From Dermacentor variabilis (taxonomy: Eukaryota; Arthropoda; Arachnida; Ixodida; Ixodidae): 64,000 nucleotides of DNA. Below, piece after piece: positions 24,663-36,275 of the stretch. The notes below the pieces were generated by a model. That model saw only the letters and a program-made list of their open reading frames with translations. It did not search any database and was not told the DNA's origin. A program made the position numbers and the translations under genes. Numbering within the stretch: position 1 is the stretch's first letter; each line of letters opens with the position of its first letter. Where the stretch lies: positions 37,680,277-37,744,276 of the forward strand of contig NC_134569.1 in NCBI RefSeq assembly GCF_050947875.1, written 5' to 3'.

Positions 24663-25111
24663 CCCATGTCTTCGCCGGCGGGGCTGATGCGAACGCGGCG
24701 ACAGTGCGGAGACGATGATGCCGCTCTCCCACAGCGGGATGTCAGAGGTGAAGAGCTCGGTGATGATGTTCTTGTTCTCCGCGCCTTCGCCGCTGCTGGT
24801 GCTGCTGGTGCTGCTGCGTCTGGTGGTAGTGGCCGTTGTGCTGAACACTGTGTGGCATGGCGGCCGCGGGAAGCTGGGCGACGAGCGGAGTGTGATGGAG
24901 CCGGCCATCGTGTTCAGCACGAGCGCGCCTATGATCAGCATGGTGCCCTGCAGGCCGTACACGTTCAACAGCTTGCCAATGAGTGGCGGCAGCAGCATGC
25001 TGCTCAGCGCCGCGCCGGCGAAGCTCAGGCCGCTCGCCGAGGTCCGGTACTTGTCGAAGTAGCGATGCAGCACCACCACGTTCGTGGGCACCATGAGGCC
25101 CGTGCCGGCGC
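24663..25111 (-). CDS. SLC16/MCT-like transporter, exon 3 (TM4-TM6 and central loop)
   Basis: Residues 114-263, phase 1 to phase 0. It opens AGTGLMVPTNVVVLHRYF, then RYFDKYRTSASGLSFAGAA, which is the MCT signature YFxKRxxLAxGxAxAG with changes. Next come the helices around PLIGKLLNVYGLQGTMLIIGA. After TM6 (LNTMAGSITL) a Ser/Thr-rich loop of about 80 residues ends in an Arg cluster, as expected for the cytoplasmic TM6-TM7 loop. The antisense strand is GC-rich and open in other frames, which explains several spurious reading frames. Confidence 0.9.
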
Positions 25112-25770
25112 CTGAGCGGGGCCGGTGTGACATTGCATGCGGTATAAGTGACAATACGTGCGTCCATCCGTATGTGTGTGTTTTTTTCTTTGTTCGTTTT
25201 TTATGCTGGCAACACTGGCAACGACGACGACCGCATCAAACATGGACAAGGACAAAGACGGTATACAGTTCTCTTTAAACGCTTTTATACAGCCTAGCTT
25301 ACGATGTCTCTATAACCGCAGTAAAGCAGGCTCGAGTGTGGACATCACGCTTCAACAACTCTCTAAAGTTAAAGCCAAGTTTTCTTGTACTACACTGCAA
25401 TGACAGATATCCTCTAATGGTAACGCGAAGATCAGATTGGAAACATTTGGAAAGGACTTAACAAATATGGATTTAACAAATATGGATTTAACAAATATGG
25501 CGCGAATGTTTCAGCTAAACTCGAACAGCAGTACCAAATGTAGCAACCAATAGCAGTCCCTCTCCTGAGCTATCTATTTTATAACACATTTCCCCAAGTA
25601 ACCACAAGATGTCTTCGGACGAAAAGAATAAAGCTGTTAAAGAAGCACTTACGTGTAATCATTTGGACGGAACACAGCGTGTTTTAAGCTCCTTACAAAC
25701 GAAGCGAGGCGAAAATGTCGTACTTAAAAAAAAAATCCGAGGACACTTAAGCACTTCTTATGAGTTGTGA

Positions 25771-26272
25771 ATGCGAAAGCATTAATGTCCACTTGAAGGC
25801 CGCTGAACGGCCCTTCGAGTTATAAACTCTTTGCTGGCAAGAAAGCGCGTTGAGAAGCTCGGACGTTTATCCCCGTGTGGTAAACTGAGGGTGGGGTTGT
25901 AGGTTCGAAGGTCACTACTGCCAACGTTCTTGCTTTCGAATTTATTCTGTATTTTATACACTAATCTATTGCGATTACCAAGGTAGAGTTAGAACGCAGG
26001 TGAAAGTTTGCGCGTACAAGGAACGTGCGGATAATGTAGGCTTTCGAGAACGAGGTGGAAGTGGCGTCGCGGAGATACTCTTTCCCCTCACGCAACACCT
26101 GGCGCACCAGCGCTGAACCAGGCGCTGCCTTTCGCCCGCTCTGCTCCGCCGAGGCGCACACGTGACGTGGTGTCGCAGCCAATGGGAATTTAGGGGCCGT
26201 TTCGCTGCTCGAGACGACAGACGCCGGCTTTTTCGCTCAATGGGCCATTTGATGCTTTCGCATCAAAAACAG
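25771..26272 (+). repeat. Interspersed repeat, copy 1
   Basis: About 500 bp ending in TTTGATGCTTTCGCATCAA, with a facing AATGCGAAAGCATTAATG near 25771. From 25868 on it matches the reverse complement of 43891-44262 (shared GTAGGTTCGAA, GAACGCAGG, CGCGTACAAGGAAC, CAACACCTGGCGC, CAGCCAATGG). The GTAGGTTCGAA is B-box-like. Confidence 0.65.
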
Positions 26273-26939
26273 TTCTGCATGCATCCTCTAGGAACAGTTC
26301 AAGAAGCGCGAAGCCACTCATAAAATAGATGGAAAAACGTTATCGGTGTGACAGCTGGTGCGAAGATTTAACGACATAAAGCCAACAAAATCAGTCCTTG
26401 CAAGTTTCAGCAGCTTTAACACACAACACGATGCACTACTACGGTCGTGCATCCTAGTTAGAGCACCACGGTAAAGAAGCGGCAAACAGTATTCAGAACC
26501 TAAGCGAATTACATTTAACCCGCATGCTGCACGGCGGACAAACGGAATCGAAATATGGTTAGGCCGTGATCAACATGGTTGCTTGGCCGTGCAAAAATGA
26601 CCGAGTGCAACAAACACCAAGATGACAAAAGAAATCGCACAGCAATTGTTCTTCGGCATACCTTGAAGGTTTCTCCACCACACACATGTGACGGGTGTTG
26701 CTTATCTTGTTCCGACAAAGTGAATCAAAGACGCGCAATGACGCAGTCGAAACCCTCGTGAGCATGAAATAAAAGAGGAGATTTGGGTCTTAAATGTACC
26801 TATTGAGGTGGGGACGCCTTCGGAATGGGGATAAACGACCCTTTCCAAGCGTTGAAGTCCCATAACCGCAGAGCACCAGGCCGGGAGCGCTCTTGTCTCT
26901 ATTTTACCAGTAAGCCTTTTGTCTCCCAGAGCCACGGCG

Positions 26940-27178
26940 GATGCTCTTCAAGAAGGCCATCTGTGATTGTACAAGAGGCACCCATGAGAGACCACGCATG
27001 AAACCCATATTGGGCCCCCTTTCGAGATGTGAACCCCTCCCAGAAGCCGTGCACCAGGGTAGGGGACGTCTCTACCCATTAGAAAAACATCGGTGGGTTT
27101 CCTGCAGCACCAGGATTCGAACTCAGTACCTCCCGCATACAAGGCGGATGCTCTACCGCTAGGCCACCGCTACGGTAT
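26940..27178 (-). repeat. tRNA(Thr)-like SINE or pseudogene
   Basis: On the minus strand GTGGCCTAGCGGTAGAGC is a good D-arm/A-box and GAGTTCGAATCCTGG a good B-box; the loop between carries TGT in anticodon position. The T-stem and acceptor stem do not pair, and unrelated sequence follows, so it is a tRNA-derived element. It ends about 330 bp from transporter exon 2. Confidence 0.45.
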
Positions 27179-27507
27179 GATGGATTTCGTGAGGGAGCAC
27201 GATTGAACGACTCGGTTGCCAGTGGCAGTTGCAGTTTAGATAACCTAATTTTTTCGAAAATACGCCTCTTAACACGTTATGACTCTAGACCTTTAGAGGC
27301 ATGTGCGGGACTGAGAACAGTGCCCAGATTGAAAGAGTATAGGGCTGAAAGCGTGCCGGCCAGCCAGTTCATATGTTTATGGGAGCTAGATAGCCGGCGG
27401 GTCACAACATTACAAAGTTTTGGATGCGCTTTTGTTTGCAGGCAAAAATCTCAGAGAGCTAGAAATAAGACGTGGCTAAGCGTTTTTGCTTTAGAAGGTG
27501 AACTTAC

Positions 27508-27651
27508 CGAAGCCGACGCCAATAAATACAACGTAGGCTGTAGGCGTATTCGCAATGAAGCAAGCAATGGCGCTCACTGAAGCCACGAGAGTAGCTCCTA
27601 TGTTTAGCGCTCGGGTGTCCCAGTATCGGACCAGAACGCCGACCAAGAAGC
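27508..27651 (-). CDS. SLC16/MCT-like transporter, exon 2 (TM2-TM3)
   Basis: 144-nt exon, phase 1 at both ends, residues 66-113. It reads FLVGVLVRYWDTRALNIGAT, then VASVSAIACFIANTPTAYVV, ending IGVGFG. These are the second and third helices of the major-facilitator fold, with the loop between TM2 and TM3 (RYWDTR) in the place of the RxxG motif of MCTs. The acceptor is CATACAG; the donor is TTCG|GTAAGT, a full consensus. Confidence 0.88.
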
Positions 27652-28828
27652 CTGTATGGTGCAAAAAAGATAACGTTTAATTGTTTTCACAATTTTAATG
27701 CAAAACCGTTATTTGCCACATTTCGAGAAAATATGTCGGCTTCGGCGTAACCAAATGATGGTACCAAAAATGGCCGACGGTGCAAACAGTAAAAACGTAA
27801 AATAATATGGTCGGCCGCATTTCTCAAGGGGGTTCTTGTAAACAATGTAAATTAATGCATTTGAAAAGAAAATATGGTACATTTCGGTCTGCGGGGGATG
27901 CGAACCAGGGTTTCCGGGGTGCGATGCGATCCACGCTTCCTCCACGCCACGGTTTCTCCGTGCACGGTTCTGACTAAATGTGTGCCTTGTGCCTGCGTCA
28001 TTGCGCACGTCACTTCATAGCCATCTGGCTGAATAGAGGCGTGGCCTACTGCATGCGTCATTGGGCACGTGACAGTGCAGCCAATGGGAGGAGGTGGCGC
28101 CACGTCACGAGAGCATAAAATTAATACAGAAAATAAAAGCATTTCACCAAAGTGACTTTAATGTTTTCGCATTCCCACACGTAAGCAGTCTCTGTCGAAT
28201 TTTTTCTCTTAGAATAAGACTGGATTTACGCATAATGTTGTCTTCCGAGCCGCAGTGTAAGCGGCTGTGTAACGCTCATTGACCGAATACCCGGAGAACG
28301 AAGCCTTTTGTGACTCGCACATTTCTGAGGTCGTTGCTCTCACCTAGTCTTTTTCTTTCCTCTATGGGTACGGCTTACGACTGCAGTGCCGTCAGCGGCA
28401 ACAAGCCGTGGCAGCTGACAGACCAAGAGCCTGCTCGTCATTTTGTTCCAGAGTAATTAAGAGCACTTCGTACAATTAAGTCGAAACTTCAGTTCGCTGA
28501 TTGCGTTTTCTAAGTGACGCCGTAATACACGTTGTCCCTGCGCCTATCTTTAACAAAATTACATTTCTGCTTGAAAGAATTTTCAAAAAGTCGCAAGTTC
28601 GAAAAAACAGAAGCAGGAAGTTTACAAATTAATAGCTTGCGATCTCCATCAAAAACAGATATCGCGGTTCTGTAAACGGCATCCATTAGATCATACAAAG
28701 TGGAAAATTTCGATGTGTCAATTTATATATTACGTGAATATGTTATGTTGTGTACAAGGATTATGCAAGCTCTGTATTTCCATATGACTAAATTTTTTGA
28801 GATTCATGTGTAACATATCAATTTTTTT

Positions 28829-28953
28829 CATAGTGAGGTTCGTTACAGCGCAACACAAGACGAGCACAAAAGAAGGTATAAAACAACAACACGGTGCGTT
28901 TTATACTTTCCTTGGTCCTCGTCTTGTGTTGCGCTGTAACGAACCTTACTATG
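28829..28953. repeat. Foldback element, arms about 55 bp
   Basis: ATAGTGAGGTTCGTTACAGC...GGTATAAAAC pairs with TTTTATACTTT...GCTGTAACGAACCTTACTAT, nearly perfect. In transporter intron 1. Confidence 0.8.
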
Positions 28954-29486
28954 AATCCAAACCAACTGGCCCAACTTTCCGTCTCGATCAATTTTGTTCG
29001 CTTTAGATGTACTATTAGATGCAATTCACATAATTGTGCTAGCATTTTTCTTTGCTGAGTTACAAAGCTGTAAACTCCATAGTTTCGTTTTCTGAAAATT
29101 TGCGATGTTTGCCAATTTTTAGTAAAAAAATCGACGACCTAAATAAATAGTTAGAAACCAACAGCCGCTAGAACTTACGTTTTTCCTTTCAATGCAATAA
29201 ACCCCGTCAAATTTGGTGCAGTGGTAGCCGAGGAAAACGAATTCTCCTTTTAGATACATTTAGATAGGAGCACCCCAGCTAACGTTTGCGGTCTTGTAAA
29301 TAATACTGTTAAGGCGTTTTCGCGAAACATGCTTTCAGCTCAAAAGCGAACGGGACACAAAGAGTTCACCCCATCACTAGAAGCTGGCGCCACAAGCTCA
29401 GCGTTTGTGGCATCAGTGTCTACGTTGTGTGCCGTTCAATTTAGTGCTTGTATCGTGCTTCACGCGTTAGTTAATACACAGGGCAC

Positions 29487-29640
29487 ATGACGCAGTGGTT
29501 CTATTGCTTTGGAATTCTGCGGCTCACGGGGATACGCGTTCGATTCCCGACCACATTTTGTCGGGGCGCAATGCAAAACTGCGTCACTCGAGTCACTTTG
29601 CGTGTATTCGCGGGCTTCTTTCACGCGCAGGAAAACACTA
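29487..29640 (+). mobile_element. Possible tRNA-derived SINE
   Basis: Contains a B-box-like GCGTTCGATTCCCGACC and a following GGGGCGCAATGCAAAAC that recalls the Ruka GGGGCGAAATGCGAAAAC, but the rest does not align well. Either a very old Ruka copy or a related family. Confidence 0.4.
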
Positions 29641-30432
29641 TTATGTAGCACATATTGAGCAACAGAAAGCTTTATCGGGAGTTTTTCATATTGTTCTACA
29701 ATTTTCTCATTGACGCTTTCCATATAATTTTAATATTTAAAAAGTTGGTTAATTATTTCTAATTATCTAATCAGGTGGAATGAAAAAAAAATCGTTTGAG
29801 TATCTCCAAGCGACGGCAAACAATATTACTTTTGTTCTGTCCAGCTACGTGGCATGTGCATATTTTTAAACTCTGGCTAAATTTAGCTGTGACACCATGC
29901 ATATGTATCACGGCGTAACTACGTTTCATTGTTCCTCTCGGTTTGTTCCTAGATTATTACTTATCAATTCATTTTTTTGCTGTTGGATTGCGCACTGTTA
30001 ATGCTCCATACACGTGTATTTCAAAATATAATTATTCTTGTTCACTTCTGCGTAGTCTTTAACTACCCGATGTTTGATTAATTACTTCTAATATGTCGAT
30101 TTGCATTTTTTCTTAATCGTAAGATCTGATATGCTGCCTTGTTTATTTACTTCTGTTATGTTGATTTGTATTTTCCCGCCCTTTTTACCTTAGTTGCTAA
30201 TCGTATGTTCTACATCTATATTCATGCGCTAACAGGAGGTCTTCCTGGCAGTTTTCACTTTGGGCTCTCTTTCTGTATTACATTTGCTTATCACCATTTA
30301 CATTATCACCACCATAATAAAATCCCGTATGTGGTGTGCTAGCGAGTGCGGTAAACGCGAACTCCGAGTTGCGGGGCGAACTGTTGTGGTTTAAATGTTT
30401 TGCATAGGACGAGCCCGCTGGACAGCTCTTAC

Positions 30433-30628
30433 CCTGCATACAGTTGATGGTGGTGCAGATTTCGAAGGGCCACGAGGCCTCCTCGCGTGAGATGCGGAAG
30501 CTGGACACCAGACCGACCAGGAGGATGCCCGAGCTGCGGAAGATGATGGCGGCCCATACCTGGACCCAGGAGCACATGACCGCCATGAACCAGGCGTAGC
30601 AGCTGTCCACAAGTTGCAGCGCGGGCAT
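30433..30628 (-). CDS. SLC16/MCT-like transporter, exon 1 (start, TM1)
   Basis: First coding exon of a complete six-exon gene (473 residues, 1422 nt; phases 1,1,0,0,1 all match), the usual size for SLC16 proteins. These are 12-helix major-facilitator carriers of lactate, pyruvate or other monocarboxylates in the plasma membrane; some members carry aromatic amino acids, thyroid hormone or carnitine instead. The ATG at 30628-30626 has A at -3 and precedes LQLVDSCYAWFMAVMCSWVQVWA, i.e. TM1. The family motif DGGWGW is degenerate here (DSCYAW), so the substrate cannot be inferred. REEASWPFEI matches the conserved RxxASW before TM2. The frame stays open further upstream but with no ATG; an upstream non-coding exon is possible. 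Confidence 0.85.
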
Positions 30629-31254
30629 GATCCGTAGCAGCCGGCGTGGAACGTTCCGCCTCCTTCTCTGTTCGAGCTGGGAACGTGCATTGCTTCTGCT
30701 GGTGACGATTCCCAGACTATGGCAAATACCCACAACGAAGGAGGGTACAGGAAACGGGTCGTAGAAGAATAAAAAAGAAAGCGAAAAGGGGGGGGGGTAA
30801 AGAAAACAAAGAGACGAGAGATAGAAAAAGAGAGATAAGCGAGGAAGGAAAGGCAGGGAGGTTAACCAAACTCTGTCTGGTTAACCACAGACACGTGTAA
30901 AAGGGGATGCGGGAGTGAAATAAATAGAGAGGGAAGATACGACTCTCGATCACATTTTACATGCACTGAGGAAGGCGAGAGATCGTGAAATCTTGAAGAT
31001 CAATGAAATAGAACTCGAAATTTGGAACGACAACTTTAAAAAGAAAGAATATAATGTCAAATTAGCGCTGCAATATTTTTGTGCTGCGAATGAACTGCCC
31101 TGTGGCTGAAGCCCAGACCTGAGGCCCTGAGAGAAAGGATAATTGGAGAAGGCAAAGAAAATCCAAGCTGGTGAAAAGGAGTTCCAAGCAGTCCTTTTAT
31201 TTGTGTCGAGAATCGACGACGGAACCAAACTATGGAGTACGCTTAAACTTCGCC

Positions 31255-31845
31255 TTTAAGAGTGGAACGCGATAGCATTCAAAGATCCCTGACTGCTTCT
31301 CACGCTTCCTGGCAAACTGCAGCGTATGTAACCGTAATGTTTACCAAGAAACGCTCGCGGCAAACGCTATGCATGAAGGCAGGGTTTCTGGTAGAAACGC
31401 GGCCTCTTGCATGGGCCGCCATGGGGCAGAGGCGAGCGTCATTTGGAAGTGTTTCAAAGAAGAGGGCGCGCCACTCCAAGGACTCCGAGACGTTTTTGCG
31501 CCGGCGTGCGCAAATGGCGGACGTCCTCGCCGGTCTATGCATTGTAGAAACGCTGGAAAAGGGGTTTGTTTGAGTTTTCGCCTAACAAAATTATGTTTTC
31601 TCGTATATTCAAATTACAATCGGAGAGCTATCGTGTCTGTAGGTTGTGTGTAAGTCGTAGTTTACGATTTTCTCACGTATTTTGCTTGAGATATTCAATT
31701 AGTTTAGCCAATTTCTTGCGTCACATGGAAGGCCTGGGTATGCGTGGTTCGAAAATATTTTTGCCGGAACGATATCCGATGCCGGAATCCGGGCCGACGC
31801 CAGATTTTCTGCGACACGAGCTCCTTAACGCTATCGCGCTAAAAC
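31255..31845. repeat. Possible MITE with GCGATAGC termini
   Basis: GAACGCGATAGCATTC at about 31264 faces TTAACGCTATCGCGCTAAAA at about 31826, forming short imperfect inverted termini around 590 bp of GC-balanced sequence. Confidence 0.4.
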
Positions 31846-31959
31846 GAAATATGTGATTTCCTCACATCCGTTAAAACATGGCCTACAGGAGAGAGGACTG
31901 CTTCTGACCAGCGCTGTGCAGTTGAAAATTGAATGGCGGAATGTCGGCATCCACAACCA

Positions 31960-32192
31960 ACCCGCCGTGGTTGCTCAGTGGCTATGGTGTTGGGCTTCTG
32001 AGCACGAAGTCGCGGGATCGAATCCCGGCCACGGCGGCCGCATTTCGATGGGGGCGAAATGCGAAAACACCCGTGTACTTAGATTTAGGTGCACGTTAAA
32101 GAACCCCAGGTGGTTGAAATTTCCGGAGTCCTCCACTACGGCGTGCCTCATAATCAGAAAGTGGTTTTGGCACGTAAAACCCCACAATTATT
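31960..32192 (+). mobile_element. Ruka-type SINE, full length with TSD
   Basis: Nearly intact plus-strand copy with an 11-bp duplication ATCCACAACCA at 31949-31959 and 32193-32203. A- and B-box-like regions are preserved and the tail is short ATTATT. Confidence 0.95.
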
Positions 32193-32810
32193 ATCCACAA
32201 CCATGCAAATGCAATTTCATACTTACGTGATGAACGTCATTGAGAATTCCAGGGGAACTAACAGATGCTGGAAGTCATAATTAGATGATACTGCTTGCTT
32301 TGTAGAAGCTCGATTTAGGCAGAATTTCCTCTACTTTGTAAAGGAGACGTTTGCCGTAACCGGCAAAACATAAAGTACCGGACCTTTTAGGGATTCTCTG
32401 GCAAGCGAGCCTGTCATTTCATTTAAATATAGCATAAATTTACATTAATTATATATTATGTTTATCTATCGTAATAATAAGATCAGTTCTTATTCAGCGC
32501 GCCGTGTCATTTTAAGTGTACTTAACCTTTATTCGCGTCCTTAGCGATGTGCCCACCCAAACGTGCCACCAACTAGCCTATTCTCCCACTCTAACTTAAG
32601 TATAGTCCACAGTGACCTGGAAGCCAAATCAGGTGCACTATCTGTAAATGAGTAAGGACCAACAAATGAAATGTCCGCAATATAATCGAATCTGTTGTTC
32701 CAGTTAGCTCTGATCAATATAATAGAAATTTTGTTAAAATAGCAGATGTCGGCACATTTGATGTCAATTTGCGCAGCGCTAAAACGACCGCCATTATTCC
32801 GGCCTGAAAC

Positions 32811-33279
32811 GTACAGTCGCGATCAATTTGAAGGTTATCGCTCGAGCGGCGACCAAAACTAGGAGCAGCGCCACGTTACGTCATCATCATCGTTCGAGAG
32901 GGAAACATCAGATAGCTCCCCTCTCTCTCTTTTGGTGTTCCCTGAAAAGCTGTCACTCCCGTCACCGTTCACGGCATAATCTGCGAATTCATTTTGATTG
33001 CGTTATGAGCTTTTGCGCAGAGGCGTCATTGTTAGCTAAAATATGCATGAGGAAGCGACGCACACCGATGATTGCCATAAAAGGGAAACAAACACAAAAA
33101 TGTGGCGAGTTGGTCTTGGGGGTGATGGTTGCAGCCTGGAAGAGCATAATAGGGGATAATGTGGCATAATGTGGCAGTGCAATTTTTATCTTCGCAGTTC
33201 CGAAATCGGCCGCTATGCTGCTTGGAAGGCCCGCCGGTCGATGCTCGCGCTATCACCTTCAACTTGATCGCAACTGTAC
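32811..33279. mobile_element. TA-flanked MITE with inverted termini
   Basis: Left TA|CAGTCGCGATCAATTTGAAG (from 32812) and right, on the minus strand, TA|CAGTTGCGATCAAGTTGAAG (from 33278) form inverted termini of about 40 bp with a TA duplication, the hallmark of Tc1/mariner-derived MITEs. The 470-bp interior has no coding potential. Confidence 0.8.
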
Positions 33280-33384
33280 CTGTAAAATCAGGAAGGCGGA
33301 GAGAGGAAGGTCAACAAAGGTGTGGAGAGAATATGTCTACTCCGGCCTCTGATCGTCAGGCGTGGAAGCAACAGTTTCAAGTAT

Positions 33385-33915
33385 GCAATCGGCTCCCGTT
33401 AATCCGACCCTTGCGGGACCACAAGATCTCGTCGAATTATCCGGAAGGTCGAATTAGCAAATGGCCGTAAAAAGAGCGAATAAATTTTTTTTTAGAAATC
33501 AAGAGACCTTTAACAATTTCTTGACCTCGTTGGTCAGCGCTGTGGAATCGCTACGCGACGCCTCACTGAATGAATGAAGCAAATCACTGAATGCGGACAC
33601 AACTCAAAACAAGCAGGAACGGATAGCTTCACGGGTGGAAGGAACATCAGCCGGCACTAAAAGATAAAAATAAAATAGCCTCACGCCCAGCGAAGCAGTT
33701 GCACGGTCTACTGATTTTCTTGCGTTTTAAAGCCTTTATCGAGCGCTGCACGCATGAGGGGGCCCCGGTGAGGATCGAATTAACCGAAACATAGTGCTTT
33801 CGCATTCGAACTATACGAGTTCTTTTTCATTACATAGCAATTTATGGTTTCTCGTAATGGCATTTCAGTGGATTCGAATCGCACGATAAGTCGAATTAAC
33901 CAAGGTCAAAATAAC
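33385..33915. repeat. Possible non-autonomous DNA element
   Basis: Subterminal GTCGAATTA / GAATTAACC words recur at both ends in opposing sense (TTAATCCGACC near 33400 and TCGAATTAACC near 33892). Boundaries are not fixed. Confidence 0.3.
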
Positions 33916-34809
33916 GGCAGTCGATCATATAATTTAGGTTGGAAATGCTTAATGTGTTCTTCTTAAAGAAAGCCACAGAAATAACTCCTGCGCAGAAACC
34001 GACTTTTCTAGAAAAATATCGTGAAACTGAATGGTGAGAGTTGACGAAGAGGGTAACTTCAGGGACGATGCTATGGATATCTAGTCTAATCTTCTTAAGT
34101 GTGCTTGCATAAAAAGATTCTGTGAGGTGTGTAATCTTTACCATAGAGCTTCAAAAATTCATTCTGTTCACGAATAAATACATTTCAATATTCTATTATG
34201 TAGATTCAAACAATCTTATCTTACTGTTATAATACCCCGGATCTTAATTTTTCCATTAGGGCAGTTCTGGCACTGATCGAGCATTCGCCATAACATGGCT
34301 GTAGGCTCCAAAAAGACACTCAACATGCAGCAGCATGAGCACTGCCTTTCAAACGGGGTGGTGGTAAATATGCCACAGAGCTCGATCTTCTAACTTTTTC
34401 TTGCATTTAAATATTTAATTACTTTTATGCACTAATCTGCAATTATTCAAAACGGAAGACTCTTTTTATTTCAGGTTTTTTTTTTCGTTTACACTATCAG
34501 TCTTCCAGCCGTCTCTTAAGATAGCCCCCCCCCCCCTCCCCCCCAGGTTAATTTGCGTTTTCCCTACTGCCCTTAAAACCCGAGCGTGCGGGCCGGCTTC
34601 TACTTTCACATTTATCGCTGGATGGATACTGTGGTGTTCCTTCAGATATTGTTCAAATGTTTCTTCACCATTTCCCCACGCCACGCACGAACTATATTCA
34701 AATGAAAATTTTCTTTTATAACTACACGCCTTCTCAGATAACTGATCTTGATTGTCCTTGAATTATCATAACCTTTCATATTGTGTTTCTTTTTTTGTTG
34801 TTTGGTGTA

Positions 34810-36275
34810 CAGTCAAACCTAGTTTTAATAAAACGGGCTACACAACGAAATATATAACAAAGTAATCATATTTCCCGTTGAAATTCCCATAGATACCCAT
34901 GCATTTAAATTCGCGTTTTTATGAAGCAAGATATGAAAAAAATGGATATAAAAAAACCTTCAGTGCAGAATGAACATTTATTGACCATTATAAGCCGACT
35001 AGGTCGAAATCTGGTGTTGCGTGACGCTGCCTGAGGCTTTCCCGAATCGGGAGTTCAAAACAGCGGCGAGCTGGTGATTCACTAAAGACATTCCAAGACC
35101 CTTAAAGGCGCTGAAGAGCGTTTTTCAACTTTCGCCTCAACCGATTACGCTCATTTAGCGCCAGATTTACTCAAAACATCCCGTTATGATGCGAGAACGT
35201 TGCGAGAACATCACCCCACGGTGATGTATTCGCAACGGCCTGTTCGAGAACATCACTCAGACGCACTCGACCACTGCCTCCTCGCAACGTGTATTCAGAC
35301 TCCACCGCTACTCTCCCGCGGTATAAGGTGCACGCGCCTAGGGAGCTTCTGGCTTTGCGGTGCAAAATGTATACATGCGCTACATGTTGCGAGCGCTTAA
35401 CTAGGCACAGTGGCGATAATCTGCTACAAAGGTGCAGCCAAGGGTGCCATATCTTATACCTATCCATTTAGTTTTCCATTGATTTCTGCCTTCGTCATTG
35501 GCTCTGAAGTTGCGACGTTAAAAAGTTATGGCGTTTTATATGCCAAAACCACGATCTGATTATGAGGCACGCCGTGGTGAAGGGACTCCGGATTAATTTT
35601 GACCACCTGGGGTTCTTTAACGTGCACGAGGTCGCGGGATTTGATTCCGCGGCTTCGTGCTTAGCAGCGCAACACCAAAGCCACTAAGCAACCACGGCGT
35701 ATGATGCCACGCCGTTATTATATCCCGGATTGAGCATACGGCGCGACGACAAACGGTCGAAACGGGAAATGACATGGATCGTTACAAATTACGTCGACTG
35801 TTCATGTTCTTGGCAATCGTTCGGTTTTTCAGCGTTTCTTGAACGTGCTGGTGAAGTGCTCCTGTCTACCCTCGCATTTAGTGCGAAGTCCCTCACCAGA
35901 AGCCAGCGTTAATAAACATTTTTTGTTGTTTATCAGCATCCACTTGCGTACGTTGACGAGCCTCGTACGAAATTATATTCTTGCAGGGTTCCTTCGTTGC
36001 GGGCGCATGTTACGCCACTGAGCGCGCACGTCGACGGCAAAGATGCACTGATCAGCGCTTTCAGCACTGCATTACAGAGATAAATAATCTAGCTAACGAA
36101 GGCACGGCCGAAAATCTTTCGCAGTTCTTCTGCAGTGCGCGGCATGCTTTTACATCGGCTTACCCAGTGGTTACTAACCGCAAACCCCCACCATTCTTGG
36201 CGGCTTATGCCGGCCGGCAGGGTGGGAAGTCGTTATAACGAAGTAATGAATATAACGAAGTGAGGTTCCCCTTTC
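34810..36275. repeat. pogo-like non-autonomous element
   Basis: Left end ACAGTCAAACCTAGTTTTAA with nearby ACGAAATATATAACAAAGTA; right end, reversed, has AACCTCACTTCGTTATATTC and TACTTCGTTATAACG. The inverted termini with subterminal TATAACGAAGT repeats suggest a DNA element. A Ruka copy (35525-35699) is inserted in it. Confidence 0.45.
35525..35699 (-). mobile_element. Ruka-type SINE with internal deletion
   Basis: Minus-strand copy of about 175 bp. After TTCTTTAACGTGCAC it jumps straight to GAGGTCGCGGG, so roughly 60-70 bp of the body are missing compared with full copies; both ends are present. Confidence 0.85.

Larger units (their letters stand above)
25112..27507 (-). other. Transporter intron 2
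   Basis: 2.4-kb intron with a three-copy tandem of a 15-16 bp AACAAATATGG unit near 25455-25500, an interspersed repeat with pseudo-terminal GATGCGAAAGC sequences (25771-26272), and a tRNA-derived SINE-like stretch (26940-27178). No exon is seen. Confidence 0.5.
27652..30432 (-). other. Transporter intron 1
   Basis: 2.8-kb intron. It holds a GC-rich repeat-like block (27890-28140), a foldback (28829-28953) and a weak SINE-like stretch with a B-box (29487-29640). From 29650 to 30340 it is AT-rich without recognisable content. Confidence 0.5.

Noticed and set aside
24666..25115. 149-codon plus-strand reading frame rich in Ala/Arg/Gly
   Set aside because: It is antisense to transporter exon 3, whose MCT motifs and matching splice phases are decisive.
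26940..27178. Functional tRNA-Thr gene
   Set aside because: A- and B-boxes and an anticodon-like TGT are present, but the acceptor and T stems do not pair.
27203..27580. 125-codon plus-strand frame overlapping transporter exon 2
   Set aside because: It has no recognisable domain, and the minus-strand exon with consensus splice sites explains this stretch.
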